A DNA stretch of 64,000 nt from Chondrus crispus (taxonomy: Eukaryota; Rhodophyta; Florideophyceae; Gigartinales; Gigartinaceae): assembly GCF_000350225.1 (NCBI RefSeq), contig NW_005179250.1, forward strand, positions 248,001 to 312,000, in the 5' to 3' direction. Positions within the stretch are counted from its first letter, which is position 1; each line of letters opens with the position of its first letter. Of the stretch, positions 41,147 through 51,672 are shown one piece after another. The notes under the pieces were generated by a model. It was not told the origin of the DNA and made no database searches. It saw only the letters and a program-made list of their open reading frames with translations. Position numbers and translations under genes: made by a program.

Positions 41147-41194
41147 AAAATGTCAGCTTCCGTCTTGAGTCAAGACGACGGAAGCTGACATTTT
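41147..41194. repeat. Near-perfect 48-bp palindrome
   Basis: AAAATGTCAGCTTCCGTC (41147-41164) pairs with GACGGAAGCTGACATTTT (41177-41194). The centre TTGAGTCAAGAC also folds, leaving one 3-base bulge. Could be a foldback element remnant or an RNA hairpin. Confidence 0.8.
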
Positions 41195-43712
41195 CCTGTG
41201 ACAAGTGTCAAGACTCTTGACAGAGCCGTCCCTCCCCCCCCCTTTCCGTGCAACCGCCTGCTACGCTCTCCAGCACTAGATCATGAAAACCAACGCGACG
41301 GCGCGTAGTGAATCGAGCATCGAGCATCGAGCATCGACGCCGGTTTTGTAACTGAGGCGGCAAGGATGGGAAGATCCCACGAGTGAGTGCCTGAACGCGT
41401 GACGTTTCTTTTGGTCTAACGAGGGTGTCCAAAAGCAATGCCCGTGTGGTGCAAGGAACGACACCTCGTTTATTGTCCGCTCGAAGCCGGATCGCCCTAA
41501 GAGGCAGACGCCGCCGTCGCGTGGCGATCGGCGTGTGTGCATGTGTTACGTGGACACGTATGGCTGACTATGGCTATCATGACAGCCCGCTGAAGAAGAA
41601 GCAACAACAGGGCCGCAGGCCCAGTTGCTCTGCACGCAGAGCGACTCTTGAGCATTTCTGTATCCCGTACAGTACACTGTTCGTACTGTATACACGTGTC
41701 CTGCACACGTGCCGTGTCCTCATTACAGAGACTGTTCCTGGCTTACAGCTCAACCAACAACCGCAACCTCTTTCGGTTGACAATTGCTTCATAGCTTCAT
41801 CAGTCGCTACGCACATGGTCATGAACATGCGGGGCTGATACGATGGAAGCGCACAGTTATTGCAACGGCGGAGTGAAAAGAAGACTCGTATTGTGATGGC
41901 AGCAAGTATCCACTGCTTTCTGCCGTCTAGCGAGCACGTCCATCTCGCCAATAAGCAGCACTGGCCGCTTTCCCGGTCCTAATATTGACACTGTGACTGC
42001 TGTTAAACACTGTATTGCGTTGCTCCCATTTTCTAATATCCACACAACCACTTGGACGCGTACAGCGCTCATAAACTTCTTCATGGACATAGAGAACAAT
42101 TCCTTCGTTGACACGAAGAGACGAAACCTCACCTGCAAGTGTAAGTCTATGCCGACTCGCTATGCAGACCCAAACCCCAACAAAAGGCTAAGTCAAACGC
42201 TTTATTTCCCACAAAAGCCACTCATAGTGACAAGCCTCTTGCCATTCCTTTCACCAAAGCAACTACACATAGCAGTCCCAGAAACGCATTCAACCCTAGC
42301 CCCGCACCCGCCACCACCGAAGCCACCATGCTGTCATTAGGGACGCACTATTGCCTCCTCTTTAAAATTCACATTCGAAGATACACCATTGCACCCACAA
42401 CCCACAACACTGCCACACAACCATCTGCAATCGTATCGTCAGGTATCACTCCTCACCGTCGCCGCCTCCCCTCAAAACTGAGCCATGCCCCGTACTGTAC
42501 CACAACGAAGACCTCACATCAAATCATTCCTACATTCTCTATAGTTCCCGTGTCAAAAGCTGCATATGGGCGCGCATCTGCACTGTTCACCCACCTCGCA
42601 CCGGATGGCAGGTTACGATATGTTTTCCTTCACAACTGGATGCCTTATTCATCTAATCGATCACCCGATAACCACTACAGTACGTACACTAAACGCAATA
42701 TGTCTTATCGCCCCGTATCAGACACACTCGCTATAATCTATTTGTTTCTTCATGACAGAAAAGTGTTCAGGCAGATTCAATTCTACGTCACCGTGTGATG
42801 TAAACTTTAGAAAACGAAAACAATAAAGATTGAAGCAGTCCACAATATATATGCAATTGCACAAATCCGAGAACATACAGTATGCTTGCCACGTCTTCCA
42901 CAATATCGGTCCCACGCGTTCCGGGAATTACAGGTCTTTCGGGACTCATCCATGCGACTGTAGAAGGGCACACTTCTCAATTCAAACATGCGCATCATAA
43001 TCGACACATCGCAATTTGTTCCCTCTTCTCTGGTGATGACTGCGAATTGGTTTTCGTTTCCTCTTCATTCGTGTCACTTGCGATTCAAGTAAACATGAAA
43101 CTTTTCGCTATTTCGTGGAGTGTCGAAACATCGGTGTTTTCAATTCAGCAAGCAGGACTATACCTTCTGTTTGTGCAAACTCATACCTAAAGTTTACCGA
43201 TGTTTTCGACCGCATCAAATGCAACTTGCACAGCATTAGGACACCAAGTTTCAGGCCAAATCAACTTTATTGTTCTCTACGCTTTCCGGACCACATGAAA
43301 GTGGGCTGGTCCCAAGATGAACTCTGTCGTGGCTAAGGCAAATCATCTCGTCATGATTCCGAATCGGCGACTACACCAAGTCTCGCTCTACGCGTCTCTA
43401 CGCCTTTTCAGTTTAAATGAGACCTCCTATCCAGCGCATACATAGTGCACAACCAGCCATCCTGTCAGCCAAGGAAACACTATCCGCTTCAGGCATCGTT
43501 CCCCTTCTATTATTTCGTCGCACAACGAGCTGAATCAGCTCACATTCTTGTGTCCGGCGAACATCTGAAGAGATCATTCCCACGCCGTACACCAAAAGCA
43601 ACTGCATCGACGAAGCCAACATATGTCTCCAAGGCACATATGTCGTTTTACATTGTTTACTTATCGTAGAAAGGAAAGAGATTCTGGGCCACGTCTTTGA
43701 GAACTGAAGACC

Positions 43713-44126
43713 TTACCCAGACCTACGGATAATAATGATGATGATGTAGTCCCACCAGATGATAATGATCCTAATGCGCAATAGGAAGCGCCCAAAGAAA
43801 CTGCGGCTGCCAGCCTTCTCGGCAAGACTCGCTAGCTCTAAGGCTGTCCTCCTCATCAACATGCACGTCTCCATAGCCACCGGTAACAACCTCTTGTTGC
43901 GAAGAGACCTGGCAGGTAGTGTTGAAGACATGCGCATGAGCGTGAGAATCGAAGTCCGATTCATGTCCCCGACGAGGTCTTCTACATCTTCAACGGTCAT
44001 CATTTCCTTTTCAGAGACTAGAACACTGTCCGCCGGAGCGACAAGGGTTCCATCTTCAATGTTGTCAGTTCCAGCTGCGAATGTCAAGAGGGCCACAAAG
44101 AGAAGGACTGAAATGGAGGTTCTCAT
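43713..44126 (-). CDS. Small putative secreted protein
   Basis: 137 aa from ATG 44126: MRTSISVLLFVALLTFAAGTDN is a good signal peptide, with likely cleavage after AAG. The mature part is acidic, then basic, with a hydrophobic Ile-rich end (RIIIIWWDYIIIIIIRR) that could be a membrane anchor or an artefact of the ATAATGATG repeat there. No known domain. A frame of similar length on the other strand (43759-44232) has no such features. Modest confidence. Confidence 0.4.
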   Translation of the reverse strand: MRTSISVLLFVALLTFAAGTDNIEDGTLVAPADSVLVSEKEMMTVEDVEDLVGDMNRTSILTLMRMSSTLPARSLRNKRLLPVAMETCMLMRRTALELASLAEKAGSRSFFGRFLLRIRIIIIWWDYIIIIIIRRSG

Positions 44127-44841
44127 CTTGCGTTTCGTAGATGCGGTTGCTTCACAAAGGTATGGCTGCGGGTGGCGAGATGAAATGACTGTGCCCTTCA
44201 GCACGGAAGCATGTCGTAGCTTAAATAGGTAAAACTATGTTACCCATTACCATGTACTCGTAGGTAGAGGATGAGCTTTCGTCTTTTGCGGATATTGAGT
44301 AAAGACCCTCTCGACTGACCACCTCAAGTAGTGACTGTCCCTGTTGTTGTGACAGATTTCTCGACTCAAAGGCGGTCCCCCTCCTCAACTGGCCTTCTTT
44401 TGGCCGACTTTCGCCAGAATAATGACACGCTCGCCTACAGTGACAAACGCTACACAGTAGCGATGTCCGCAAAGTAAACGCGTGTTTTTGGATGCAGAAA
44501 CCAAAACTGTTGGGCAAACTAAATTATAAACTGAAGCTCCAACCACAAGTTTTTCACTAGCCGTACGTAGCAGGCCTTCTCGATGTCATCATCAACCTGG
44601 AGAGTGGTTCAACCCATCCTCGCGTGGCTTTTTGCACAGCCGCAGCCAGTAGGGCCGGTGACGGAGTTCCTTTGGGCGTGTCATGAGAGCCATATACACA
44701 CACGTTGCACACGTACAACAGCGATCAACTCACCACGATCGCCGCCGGCCTACGGATCACTTGCATCCCTACATAAGGTAAATAGGCACGCGACTCCAGT
44801 AAACCTAGGCATCGATCTTGCGTCACAGTGCGTTAGGGGCA
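44127..44841. other. Intergenic region, no gene supported
   Basis: Short frames only; no motif. A direct continuation of AT-rich host DNA. Confidence 0.45.
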
Positions 44842-44982
44842 GACAAGTGTGGGTTGTCTCCCGGCTGCAAGGGATGACACAAGGCTCGACGGTATGACAA
44901 TCACCCGAGGCTTGCCGAGGGTGAATGTCATACCCCGAGAGCCAGTGTCAGCCCGAGAGCTACGGGAGACAACCTGTTTGTC
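44842..44982. repeat. Foldback element of about 140 bp
   Basis: Outer arms GACAAGTGTGGGTTGTCTCC (from 44842) and GGAGACAACCTGTTTGTC (to 44982) are inverted copies. Inner arms GGTATGACAATCACCC (44891-44906) and GGGTGAATGTCATACC (44919-44934) pair with one mismatch around a 12-base loop. No coding capacity. Likely a short non-autonomous element. Confidence 0.75.
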
Positions 44983-45122
44983 TTCCCGGCTGCGTTTTGA
45001 CATCCATGTCGCGAAATCGTTTCTGTTTTTGATAGAACCGCCTAAAAGTAATTCAAAATATGCCATATCGATACCGTCGAGGCTGGGAAAGGTAAATTAA
45101 AATATTGGACTACGGTGGTGGG

Positions 45123-45761
45123 TGTAGCATAAACACCCCCAGCGATAGGGGTGTATGCGCAGTTCGACTGGAACCCTTGTCGATGGGGAAGACGGGGGTG
45201 AAGCGGGACACCAGCTAACGGTACCGGGCAGCGGGCCCGGGTAGCGTGGTAGAGCGGGAACGGGGAGGACGCCGGTACGCGCGAGCGGTTCGACGCCTCG
45301 ACGCCCCGGCGCGGTACTGGGTAACGATCCAGTGCCGACGGGCGGAGGCGGAGCCGGCTCGTGGGCGTACCCCGCGCGTCCTCAACCCGCGCTCGGTGCC
45401 GTTTCTAAGGTAATTAGCGAAGGTTACCTTAGAAATAAGCGGGAAGTCGGACCTTGACGGTCGGTGGGTGACAAGTCCGTGCTTGTCCTCCTCCACCACC
45501 GCCGGTCCGCTCCATATTTAATATACAAAACAATCTATAGCACTACAGTACCGAAGCACTGTAGTGGTCTACTGTAGTACCGATCGGACCGTACTGTAAT
45601 ACTGTGAGCCATCGTGGCTGACAGTACCCGTGTATGCGCGTGCGGCCTGTACCCGAGGGGTACACGTGGCCACGCGCGGTAGTACTGTAGAGCCCGAGGC
45701 TCTACAGTATTGGATCTGTTGTTGATCTACTCTAAAAAGCCCCACGAGGCGTTATACTACA
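45123..45761 (-). repeat. 3' LTR of element C
   Basis: 639 bp; plus-strand view TGTAGCATAAAC...ATACTACA. Same family as the 684-bp LTRs of element B but shorter and clearly diverged. Hairpins, ACGTG boxes and the TTAAATATACA TATA candidate are kept. Confidence 0.93.
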
Positions 45762-45800
45762 CGGCCCCCCCTTAAGCGGGGACGTTCGCGTCCACGGGTG
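45762..45800 (-). promoter_or_regulatory. Polypurine tract before the 3' LTR of element C
   Basis: Plus strand CGGCCCCCCCTTAAGCGGGGACGTTCGCG; on the element strand this is CGCTTAAGGGGGGGCCG next to the LTR. Same block as after pol (52570-52600) and in the middle (49148-49175). Confidence 0.7.
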
Positions 45801-45808
45801 CTTGTAGA

Positions 45809-48487
45809 GTGCGAGCCATATTTAACCGCGTCCTCGATACGGTCCCTTCCGCTCCTTACCACGACTCCGCTCTCTGTGCGGTATTCTCGGCGTCTCGCCC
45901 CGTGCGCCTTCGCGCGCGCGCTGATTCCTCGCCCTTCTCCCCTGCAACCGGCGATATCGCTTCCCTTTCGTCTCTGTCGCCCCCTCTTAACCGGGTGGTC
46001 GTGTGCACGCCCTCTGGGGTCGGCCTCAGCATCACCTTGTTACCCCTTCCGAGGGGATCCGTTTTTCTTCCTCTGCCGGGGCGAGCACTCTTTCTTTTCG
46101 CTGCCCCCGAGCTCGCCTTCTCCCCCGTCTGCATACTCGGCTCACGCCCCGGCATCATCGATATGCCGTCTCCCACGACCCCTCAGGGCGGTATCACGCT
46201 TCCTCGGCCAGCTCCGGGCAGTAGGTCGGACGAGCTGGTCGTTTGCTCATCGGCTATAGACAACCGCACCCCCGTCGAAGGGGTGCCCTCACAGTCCCTT
46301 TCGGTCGCCCCCAACTCCTCCGCTCCGGCGCCCTGGTGGCCCCCGAGACCATTCCGAAAATCTCGAGGTCCCCGAACGTCTACAGTAACCGAGGAGATCG
46401 GTCCCTTGCCGACCGTCGCTCCGCCCCCTGCGGCCCATCCGTCCTTGGTGACGGGGGGTCCGATGCCCCTTCCGCCTGCGCCGATCGATGGCGCGGGCGG
46501 CCCACCCGTCGGCGGATTCACGGTATGGCCGCGCGATGGTCCGTACCAGCCCGTCTTGGGCTCATACGGGGCTTCCGGAAGTTGTCGGTGCCCCGGTGCG
46601 CCGACTACTTCCTCTCGGCTCGGCCGGATCGCAGAGGAGGAGGTGTCCGACACCTCCACGCAGTGGCTGGGGGTGCCCCTAGAGCGGTCCATTCCGCTGC
46701 CGCTCAGTCGCCTGAACTACGCGTGGCGCCGCCACGCTCGGTCGGGCGTTACCGTTGGGGAGCTCCTGGCGAGGGCGCACTTGCGCCCCGATCTACGCCG
46801 GGTTCGCACCATCTACGAGGGTGGCCTCGCAGCAGAGGCGTCCATTGCCTTGGGTCGTCTCTTGTCTGAGGGCGACGGCGCCCCTTATCAAATTCCGGAC
46901 GAGATACCCAGTGACAGGACGTTCGTCTATAGTATCGAGGAGGCGGAATACGTTGACCGAATGTCGACGTATCTCTTCCATCGGGGCCCTCGAGATCCCC
47001 GTCGGTTGGTCCTCTCGGAGGTAGCGGGGCTGTACGTCAGCCCGCGTCCTCGTACTCACTCCCGGGCTCGCGCAGCTCTCCAAAAGTCCGCCTGCGCGCT
47101 TATGCGTATCCATCGTATTGCCTTAGCCCCCAACGATTGGTCGGCCTACCGCCATAATGAAGAGGACGACGGCCGAGTCTTCCCGTCCGCTGCCTTTTCC
47201 CCAGGCCTATCGCGGGGCGATTTCCCGGAACTTCCTCCAAGCATAGGGGAGGCACTCCCATCGTTGGGGGTGCATCCGTTACTCCCCTACGCTTTGAAGC
47301 ATTTCGGCTTCGCAGGTACTGACTCGAAGCATCCAGCCTACGAGGAGTTGGTCTACAATTACGAGGGTGAGTGGGCGTGGTCAACTTGCAACGCTTTCAT
47401 GAGCGAGGTCGCCCTGCACGGGCGCGTTTTCGTACAGCCCATCGGTGTGCTGTCCTTCCTTGGTCGGGTCGCGCCGTCGCTGCCCGACGTGGCGTTGCAC
47501 CCCTTGGAGCGCGGCTCCCCGTCTGTCCCGTGGACCTACTCTTCGGTTCTGGACTTGATGCACCGCGCCGTTGCGGTGCCGGAACGCAATCGGCGGCCGT
47601 GGACTGACTACACAACCGGGGCCCAGAGCTTCTTCCTCGCCTACGATTTAAAAGGAGACGCCTTCGTGGCTCATTCGGGCTCCAGTGCGGTGGGTCCCTC
47701 TCGTGGCAAAGGAGGTGTCGGGTCCACGGCGCGAGAGGCGCGGCAGAAGACATATCGTGACCTCGATGGCGAATTCCCAGCCATCGCAGTGCGAGCTCAT
47801 CCCGAAGTCGGTCACGATACGGCGGCGGGGACTACGTTGCCTCCGCTGCCTTCCCTAGGATCGGTTGGGTACCCTGGTACACCGCGATTCACTGTGCTTA
47901 GTCTCGACTTAGCTTGTCGCGAGATCACCGCCATCCCCAGGTTGTCCCGCGCCCTGGGGAGCTTAATTGACCGGACCTGGAATGTGGAGGGTCTACTTCG
48001 GACCCCGACGAATTGGTACCTTGAGCGCAGTAGCGAAGCGCGTCGCCTCGAAACGGAGCGTCAGTCTTTTGCCGCTGAACGTGACTCTCTTGCGGCACAG
48101 CTGCGCGACGCTCGGTGCCAGCTCGACATCCTACGCGGTGCCTCCTCACGTCGCGCGAGCGATCTCCAGCGCGCCGTCGTCGACCGCGATCGGTATCGCG
48201 GAGAACGGGACGCGCTCAGAGCCGCTCGTGTTGGGCCCCCGGAGCGTGCTGCGTCCACGCCGCGGCAGAATCTTCGAGATCGTTATGAGGGTCGCGGGTA
48301 CGGCCTCTCGACGACCGACGCACTCGCGACATCTGCTGATCCGCCTCGGGGTTGGACTCCCCACGGGGAGGCCACACTTCCTCCGCTCCATGAAATGGAG
48401 CCCGAGTTGCAGTTTCATCTAAGTTATTGCCCCCCGAGGGCGCGTGCTCCAGGGTCGTCGGAACCCTCCAACGATACGAACCGTTGA
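45809..48487 (+). CDS. Antisense gene of element C, 892 codons, function unknown
   Basis: One uninterrupted frame on the strand opposite to gag-pol, between the 3' LTR and the internal LTR piece. Where element B has the ATG start, this copy has ATA, so translation would need another start (GTG 45809 or the first ATG at 46163). Residues 1-260: Pro/Ser-rich, low complexity. Residues about 270-620: conserved middle with GDFPELPP at 470-477 and YEEL at 511-514, shared with element A. Then WTYSSVLDLMHRAV and RRPWTDYTTGAQSF. Residues about 735-805: Arg/Glu/Leu coiled coil (RRLETERQSFAAERDSLAAQL). No signal peptide, membrane span, zinc motif or catalytic signature, so it is not a typical envelope gene. 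It may be nuclear or particle-associated; this is a guess. Confidence 0.7.
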   Translation: MRAIFNRVLDTVPSAPYHDSALCAVFSASRPVRLRARADSSPFSPATGDIASLSSLSPPLNRVVVCTPSGVGLSITLLPLPRGSVFLPLPGRALFLFAAPELAFSPVCILGSRPGIIDMPSPTTPQGGITLPRPAPGSRSDELVVCSSAIDNRTPVEGVPSQSLSVAPNSSAPAPWWPPRPFRKSRGPRTSTVTEEIGPLPTVAPPPAAHPSLVTGGPMPLPPAPIDGAGGPPVGGFTVWPRDGPYQPVLGSYGASGSCRCPGAPTTSSRLGRIAEEEVSDTSTQWLGVPLERSIPLPLSRLNYAWRRHARSGVTVGELLARAHLRPDLRRVRTIYEGGLAAEASIALGRLLSEGDGAPYQIPDEIPSDRTFVYSIEEAEYVDRMSTYLFHRGPRDPRRLVLSEVAGLYVSPRPRTHSRARAALQKSACALMRIHRIALAPNDWSAYRHNEEDDGRVFPSAAFSPGLSRGDFPELPPSIGEALPSLGVHPLLPYALKHFGFAGTDSKHPAYEELVYNYEGEWAWSTCNAFMSEVALHGRVFVQPIGVLSFLGRVAPSLPDVALHPLERGSPSVPWTYSSVLDLMHRAVAVPERNRRPWTDYTTGAQSFFLAYDLKGDAFVAHSGSSAVGPSRGKGGVGSTAREARQKTYRDLDGEFPAIAVRAHPEVGHDTAAGTTLPPLPSLGSVGYPGTPRFTVLSLDLACREITAIPRLSRALGSLIDRTWNVEGLLRTPTNWYLERSSEARRLETERQSFAAERDSLAAQLRDARCQLDILRGASSRRASDLQRAVVDRDRYRGERDALRAARVGPPERAASTPRQNLRDRYEGRGYGLSTTDALATSADPPRGWTPHGEATLPPLHEMEPELQFHLSYCPPRARAPGSSEPSNDTNR

Positions 48488-48984
48488 GCGTGCAAGCATA
48501 GCGACCGGCTGTCGACATCCCTAGTCATTTCCTTTCCCGTAAAGCCCCTAAGGCAATTCCTCGCGTGTCTTTCTCCTACGCTCGCGGAAGGCCTCCTCCC
48601 TGGTCTGGACAAGAAAAAAGGGGGGCGGGTCTCGGATTTGTTGACGTCCCACCCCGCGTTCTTTCATGTTGTTCGAACATGGCTCTCTTCGTAGAGCAAC
48701 GGGAGGCGTGGGGTCCGTTGCGCGTCGTACTGTAGACTTGCCGGCCCTCGCCACCGATGGCGAGGGCGCGGCGCGCAACGACGCGCGACGACAATCCTTA
48801 TCCTGATCGTCCCCCGCGCAGTCAGAAAATCATCCCAAAAATTGTCGTAATTTCCCGCGAAAACAATTTCTGCCAAAAAATCAGAGCACGGTTCCTGATT
48901 GGTGCGCTGTCGTCTGAGGAAGAAATCTTCCCAAAATTAAATCATGGCACGCGCCGTGATTAGCGACAAAAAGTTCTAATTGGG
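48488..48984. other. Spacer between antisense gene and internal LTR piece, element C
   Basis: Counterpart of 28823-29362 in element B. No gene; homopolymer and repeat-rich, with differences in copy number of the AGGATTGTCGTCG unit. Confidence 0.5.
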
Positions 48985-49175
48985 GCTGACAGTACACGTG
49001 TGCGCGCGCTCTTCGGTCCCGCGCGTACACGTGTACACGTGCACCCCCTGTACTCGGGGGTACACGTGATGGTACTGTAGAGCATCGAGCCGTACAGTAA
49101 CCGATCCGATTCTGAGTTGATCTAATCTAAAATACAGCACCAGGGGGGGACGTCCGCGTCCACGGGTGCTTGCCG
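48985..49175 (-). repeat. Internal copy of polypurine block plus LTR start in element C
   Basis: On the element strand: GTGGACGCGGACGTCCCCCC, TTTTAGATTAGATCAAC, GCTCGATGCTCTACAG, ACGTGTAC repeats and ACGTGTACTGTCAGCC, as in the LTR start, then loss of similarity. Shares CACGGGTGCTTG with the block beside the 3' LTR (45794-45805). Matches 28650-28822 in element B. Confidence 0.65.
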
Positions 49176-49288
49176 ATCCGACCCTATTTGCGATGCGCGG
49201 GCGCCCTTGTTGCGCCATTTCTCCCCCTTCGTAGTCCTCCTCTCTGACACGAAGTCGTTGCTTGTTGGGGACATGACTGGTCCTCGAC

Positions 49289-50464
49289 ATGAACCGTCCT
49301 CCGCGTCTCCCTCTCTGTCTCGACACTCTGGTTCCCGTCGCCTTCCGTTTTTTCACCCTGCGCCCCGCCAGTTTTGCGAGGTCACGTCGCCGTCGACGGA
49401 TGCAGCTTCCCAGGTGGTTTTCCGTCATCGTTTGGTACTCCCTGCAGTTCCGGTGCGCCACGTGCACGAAACAACCGTTCAGCAGCGTCAGGCGATCCCC
49501 CTCTGTTCACCCTCTCTTCCTATCCATCGCGTTGCCTACCGGTGACAGCGCGCGACGACGCAGGCGGTTGTTGTCACGCGCGCGGGTGTCATTACTGGAG
49601 TTAGATTCACGTTCGCCAGTCGAGGGGCGCTTGGAACCCGCTCTCCGCGCTGGTCGCGGCAATCTGCCTCGAATTGACGGAAGCCCGTCTGTTCCCTCAA
49701 CCCGACCTCTATTTGGCACAGGCGCGTCACCCCTGATGCGCGCACAGTGCGTCCGAGGTGGGGGGTACTCCTTATGCGTACTGTTGGTAGACGGTCAACC
49801 CGTCTCCGAGCCCCTTATGTAAAGGCCGATGAGCTCTCGCAAGGCGGGGGAGACAACGCCATGGGCTGTCGCGCGTGCGGAGTATCGCCTCGATGGAATG
49901 GGTGTCCGATTTAATTCCGTCGATGGGTCGAGGCCGGTGCGAGCGTCCGTACCCGTCACGCTGCGTGCCACCAGTGAAGGCGCAATGCCCCTCTCATCCT
50001 CAGCCCCAGCATTTTCCAACCCATTACCCACAGTATGCGACTGTACTCACTCCCATCTTTTTTTCATTCCACCTCAATTGCAGCACTACCACCGCGCATT
50101 TCGTGTACTTCCATTCGATGAGCATACCAACGACACAGGGTCCAATCCAAACGGCGAGGCCAACAACATTTTGAGGATGGCGGTCGTCGCACACAGCAGG
50201 ATGCATACTCCCCCGCCGCCGGCGCGTCCGATAGCGCCGATTTCCCCTCCTCGTACGGCCTTGCACATGGGCGCGTTGTCGCTGTCGAGCACGGTGACAT
50301 CGTTAACGCCCTCAGGGGTCGTCCCCGTTAGTAGATATCAAGGGGCCTTGCCCGCAGTGGGGCGCACAGTGCTTGCCCGTGTCCTTCCTCTCGTCGGCTG
50401 TGCCCATCCGTCCTTTTTCGGTCCTGGGAGGGCGACTGGGGTTGGTCCATCAATCCGCGTGTAG
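49289..50464 (+). CDS. Antisense hypothetical frames of element C
   Basis: Two adjacent frames in the same direction as the antisense gene: 49289-49822 (177 codons) and 49829-50464 (211 codons, ATG start MSSRKAGETTPWAV). Both are conserved in element B (27091-28349) with small indels. Proline-, serine- and arginine-rich; no domain recognised. The sense strand also has a conserved frame (49467-48976, 163 codons), so coding status is uncertain. Confidence 0.3.
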
Positions 50465-50599
50465 TCGGCGGTAAGCCGAGAGAGTTAAAGGGGGAGAGAC
50501 GATCGGGCGACTTGAGGCACGCTTTTGCCGCTCGTCAATTTACAAGCTTAACGTCGTCCTTCTCCGCCATTTCATTTCGCCGTCTGCCCACTCAGTCGG

Positions 50600-51672
50600 A
50601 CACGAGGGGACGTCAGCGTCATCTGGAGCATGTTCATGTGTGCACCAGGTACAATCCGTGTTATTGGGCGGTGTACCTGCTCCTCGCGAGGCACAACGTC
50701 ACGTGCGACGAGTCGGGGCGTCTTGTCTCGTAGAGGCCCAGGCAAGCGCCACATTTCGTCTCGCCTTGGGCCGCGCCGTCGCTCCTTCAGTCGGCGCTGT
50801 GCGCGAGCGCTGTGAGCGCTTCCCTTGGTCTCTGCGTACGCGCTCGCGGAAAAACAGAAACATCAGACAGTACCGTAAGGCAGGATGTGCGCACGTCGCG
50901 TGGTGGTGCGTCCTCAGCACGCTTGCGTCACAATAGTATACGCGGGATGATCGCCATGGTTTGCCCCGTCGGCCGCGCGCAAGGGGTTAGTTACAGGAGA
51001 AAAGCCGATCAGAAGGCTTGGCGTTGTCTTGCTCAATCGGATCGAGAATTCTTGACATAGGTTCCCGCGCAACAAGTCGTACAAGCTGGGCAGCCTTCGT
51101 ATCCACCGGACCCGGAACAAGAGTCATCGTCACGAAAGGCTGTCTCTCCTCACCGGAGAGCTCACGACGCCTTCGTGAACGTCGGTGTGCAAGCTCACGC
51201 ACCTGTCTGCGACGGTCGCCTCCCTTTCAGTAGGGAAGCGCTTGGTCCTGCGTGTCTCTCAAGCGAATCCCCCGGCGTCCCTTGCGTGATTCCTCTCCTG
51301 CGCTCCGGGATGCCTCCTTTGTGGCAAGGTGATACCGGTACGTCCGTTATTAGGTCCTCCCTATCGTTGTCCCCCGCTTGCCGATTTCCCCATTGAGGTG
51401 TCCACCTCTCCCCTTCGCCTGTCGTCTGTCACGGGCAAGGCACGGGCAGTTCTCTAAGTCAGCGAGTCGAATTTCGTCGCAGAGCGAGTCTGTCGCCGAA
51501 GACGGACTGGTCTGCGCGTCCGGATTTCGAGGCACCCGCTTGCCGCGGGCGTACGATGCATACTCACGCCCGCATCCCTTCCCGGTCAGGGGGTGGACGT
51601 GTGTTCCTTCACGCGGGTATTCATTGTACCCTCTGGCAGCGCCATCCGGTTTCGCTTTTGCTTGTGGCATGG
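50600..51672. other. Element C-specific block of 1073 bp in the 3' region
   Basis: Lies between CTCAGTCGG (50591-50599) and CGTACAGTAC (51673-51682), both shared with element B, but has no match to the 257-base block of B (26699-26955). Contains only short frames (for example 51670-51350, minus, 106 codons). One copy has exchanged or deleted this part. Confidence 0.6.

Larger units (their letters stand above)
40401..43712. other. Non-coding or decayed region with repeats
   Basis: Many short frames on both strands, none convincing. Frames at 41577-42138 (minus) and 42328-42798 (plus) lack motifs and conflict with each other. Contains a 14-bp tandem repeat (40791-40890) and a long hairpin (41147-41194), listed separately. 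No RNA gene recognised. Confidence 0.45.

Noticed and set aside
42328-43190. Possible Harbinger- or IS-type transposase remnants on either strand
   Set aside because: I looked for DDE-type motifs but found only isolated short resemblances with many stops.
46183-47113. Sense-strand frames within the antisense gene region (46183-46692, 46793-47113)
   Set aside because: Short, motif-free and interrupted, whereas the opposite strand has one 892-codon frame with a relative in element A.
45809-48487. Antisense gene as an envelope (env) gene
   Set aside because: No signal peptide, transmembrane span, cleavage site or glycoprotein-like Cys pattern, and the orientation is wrong for env.
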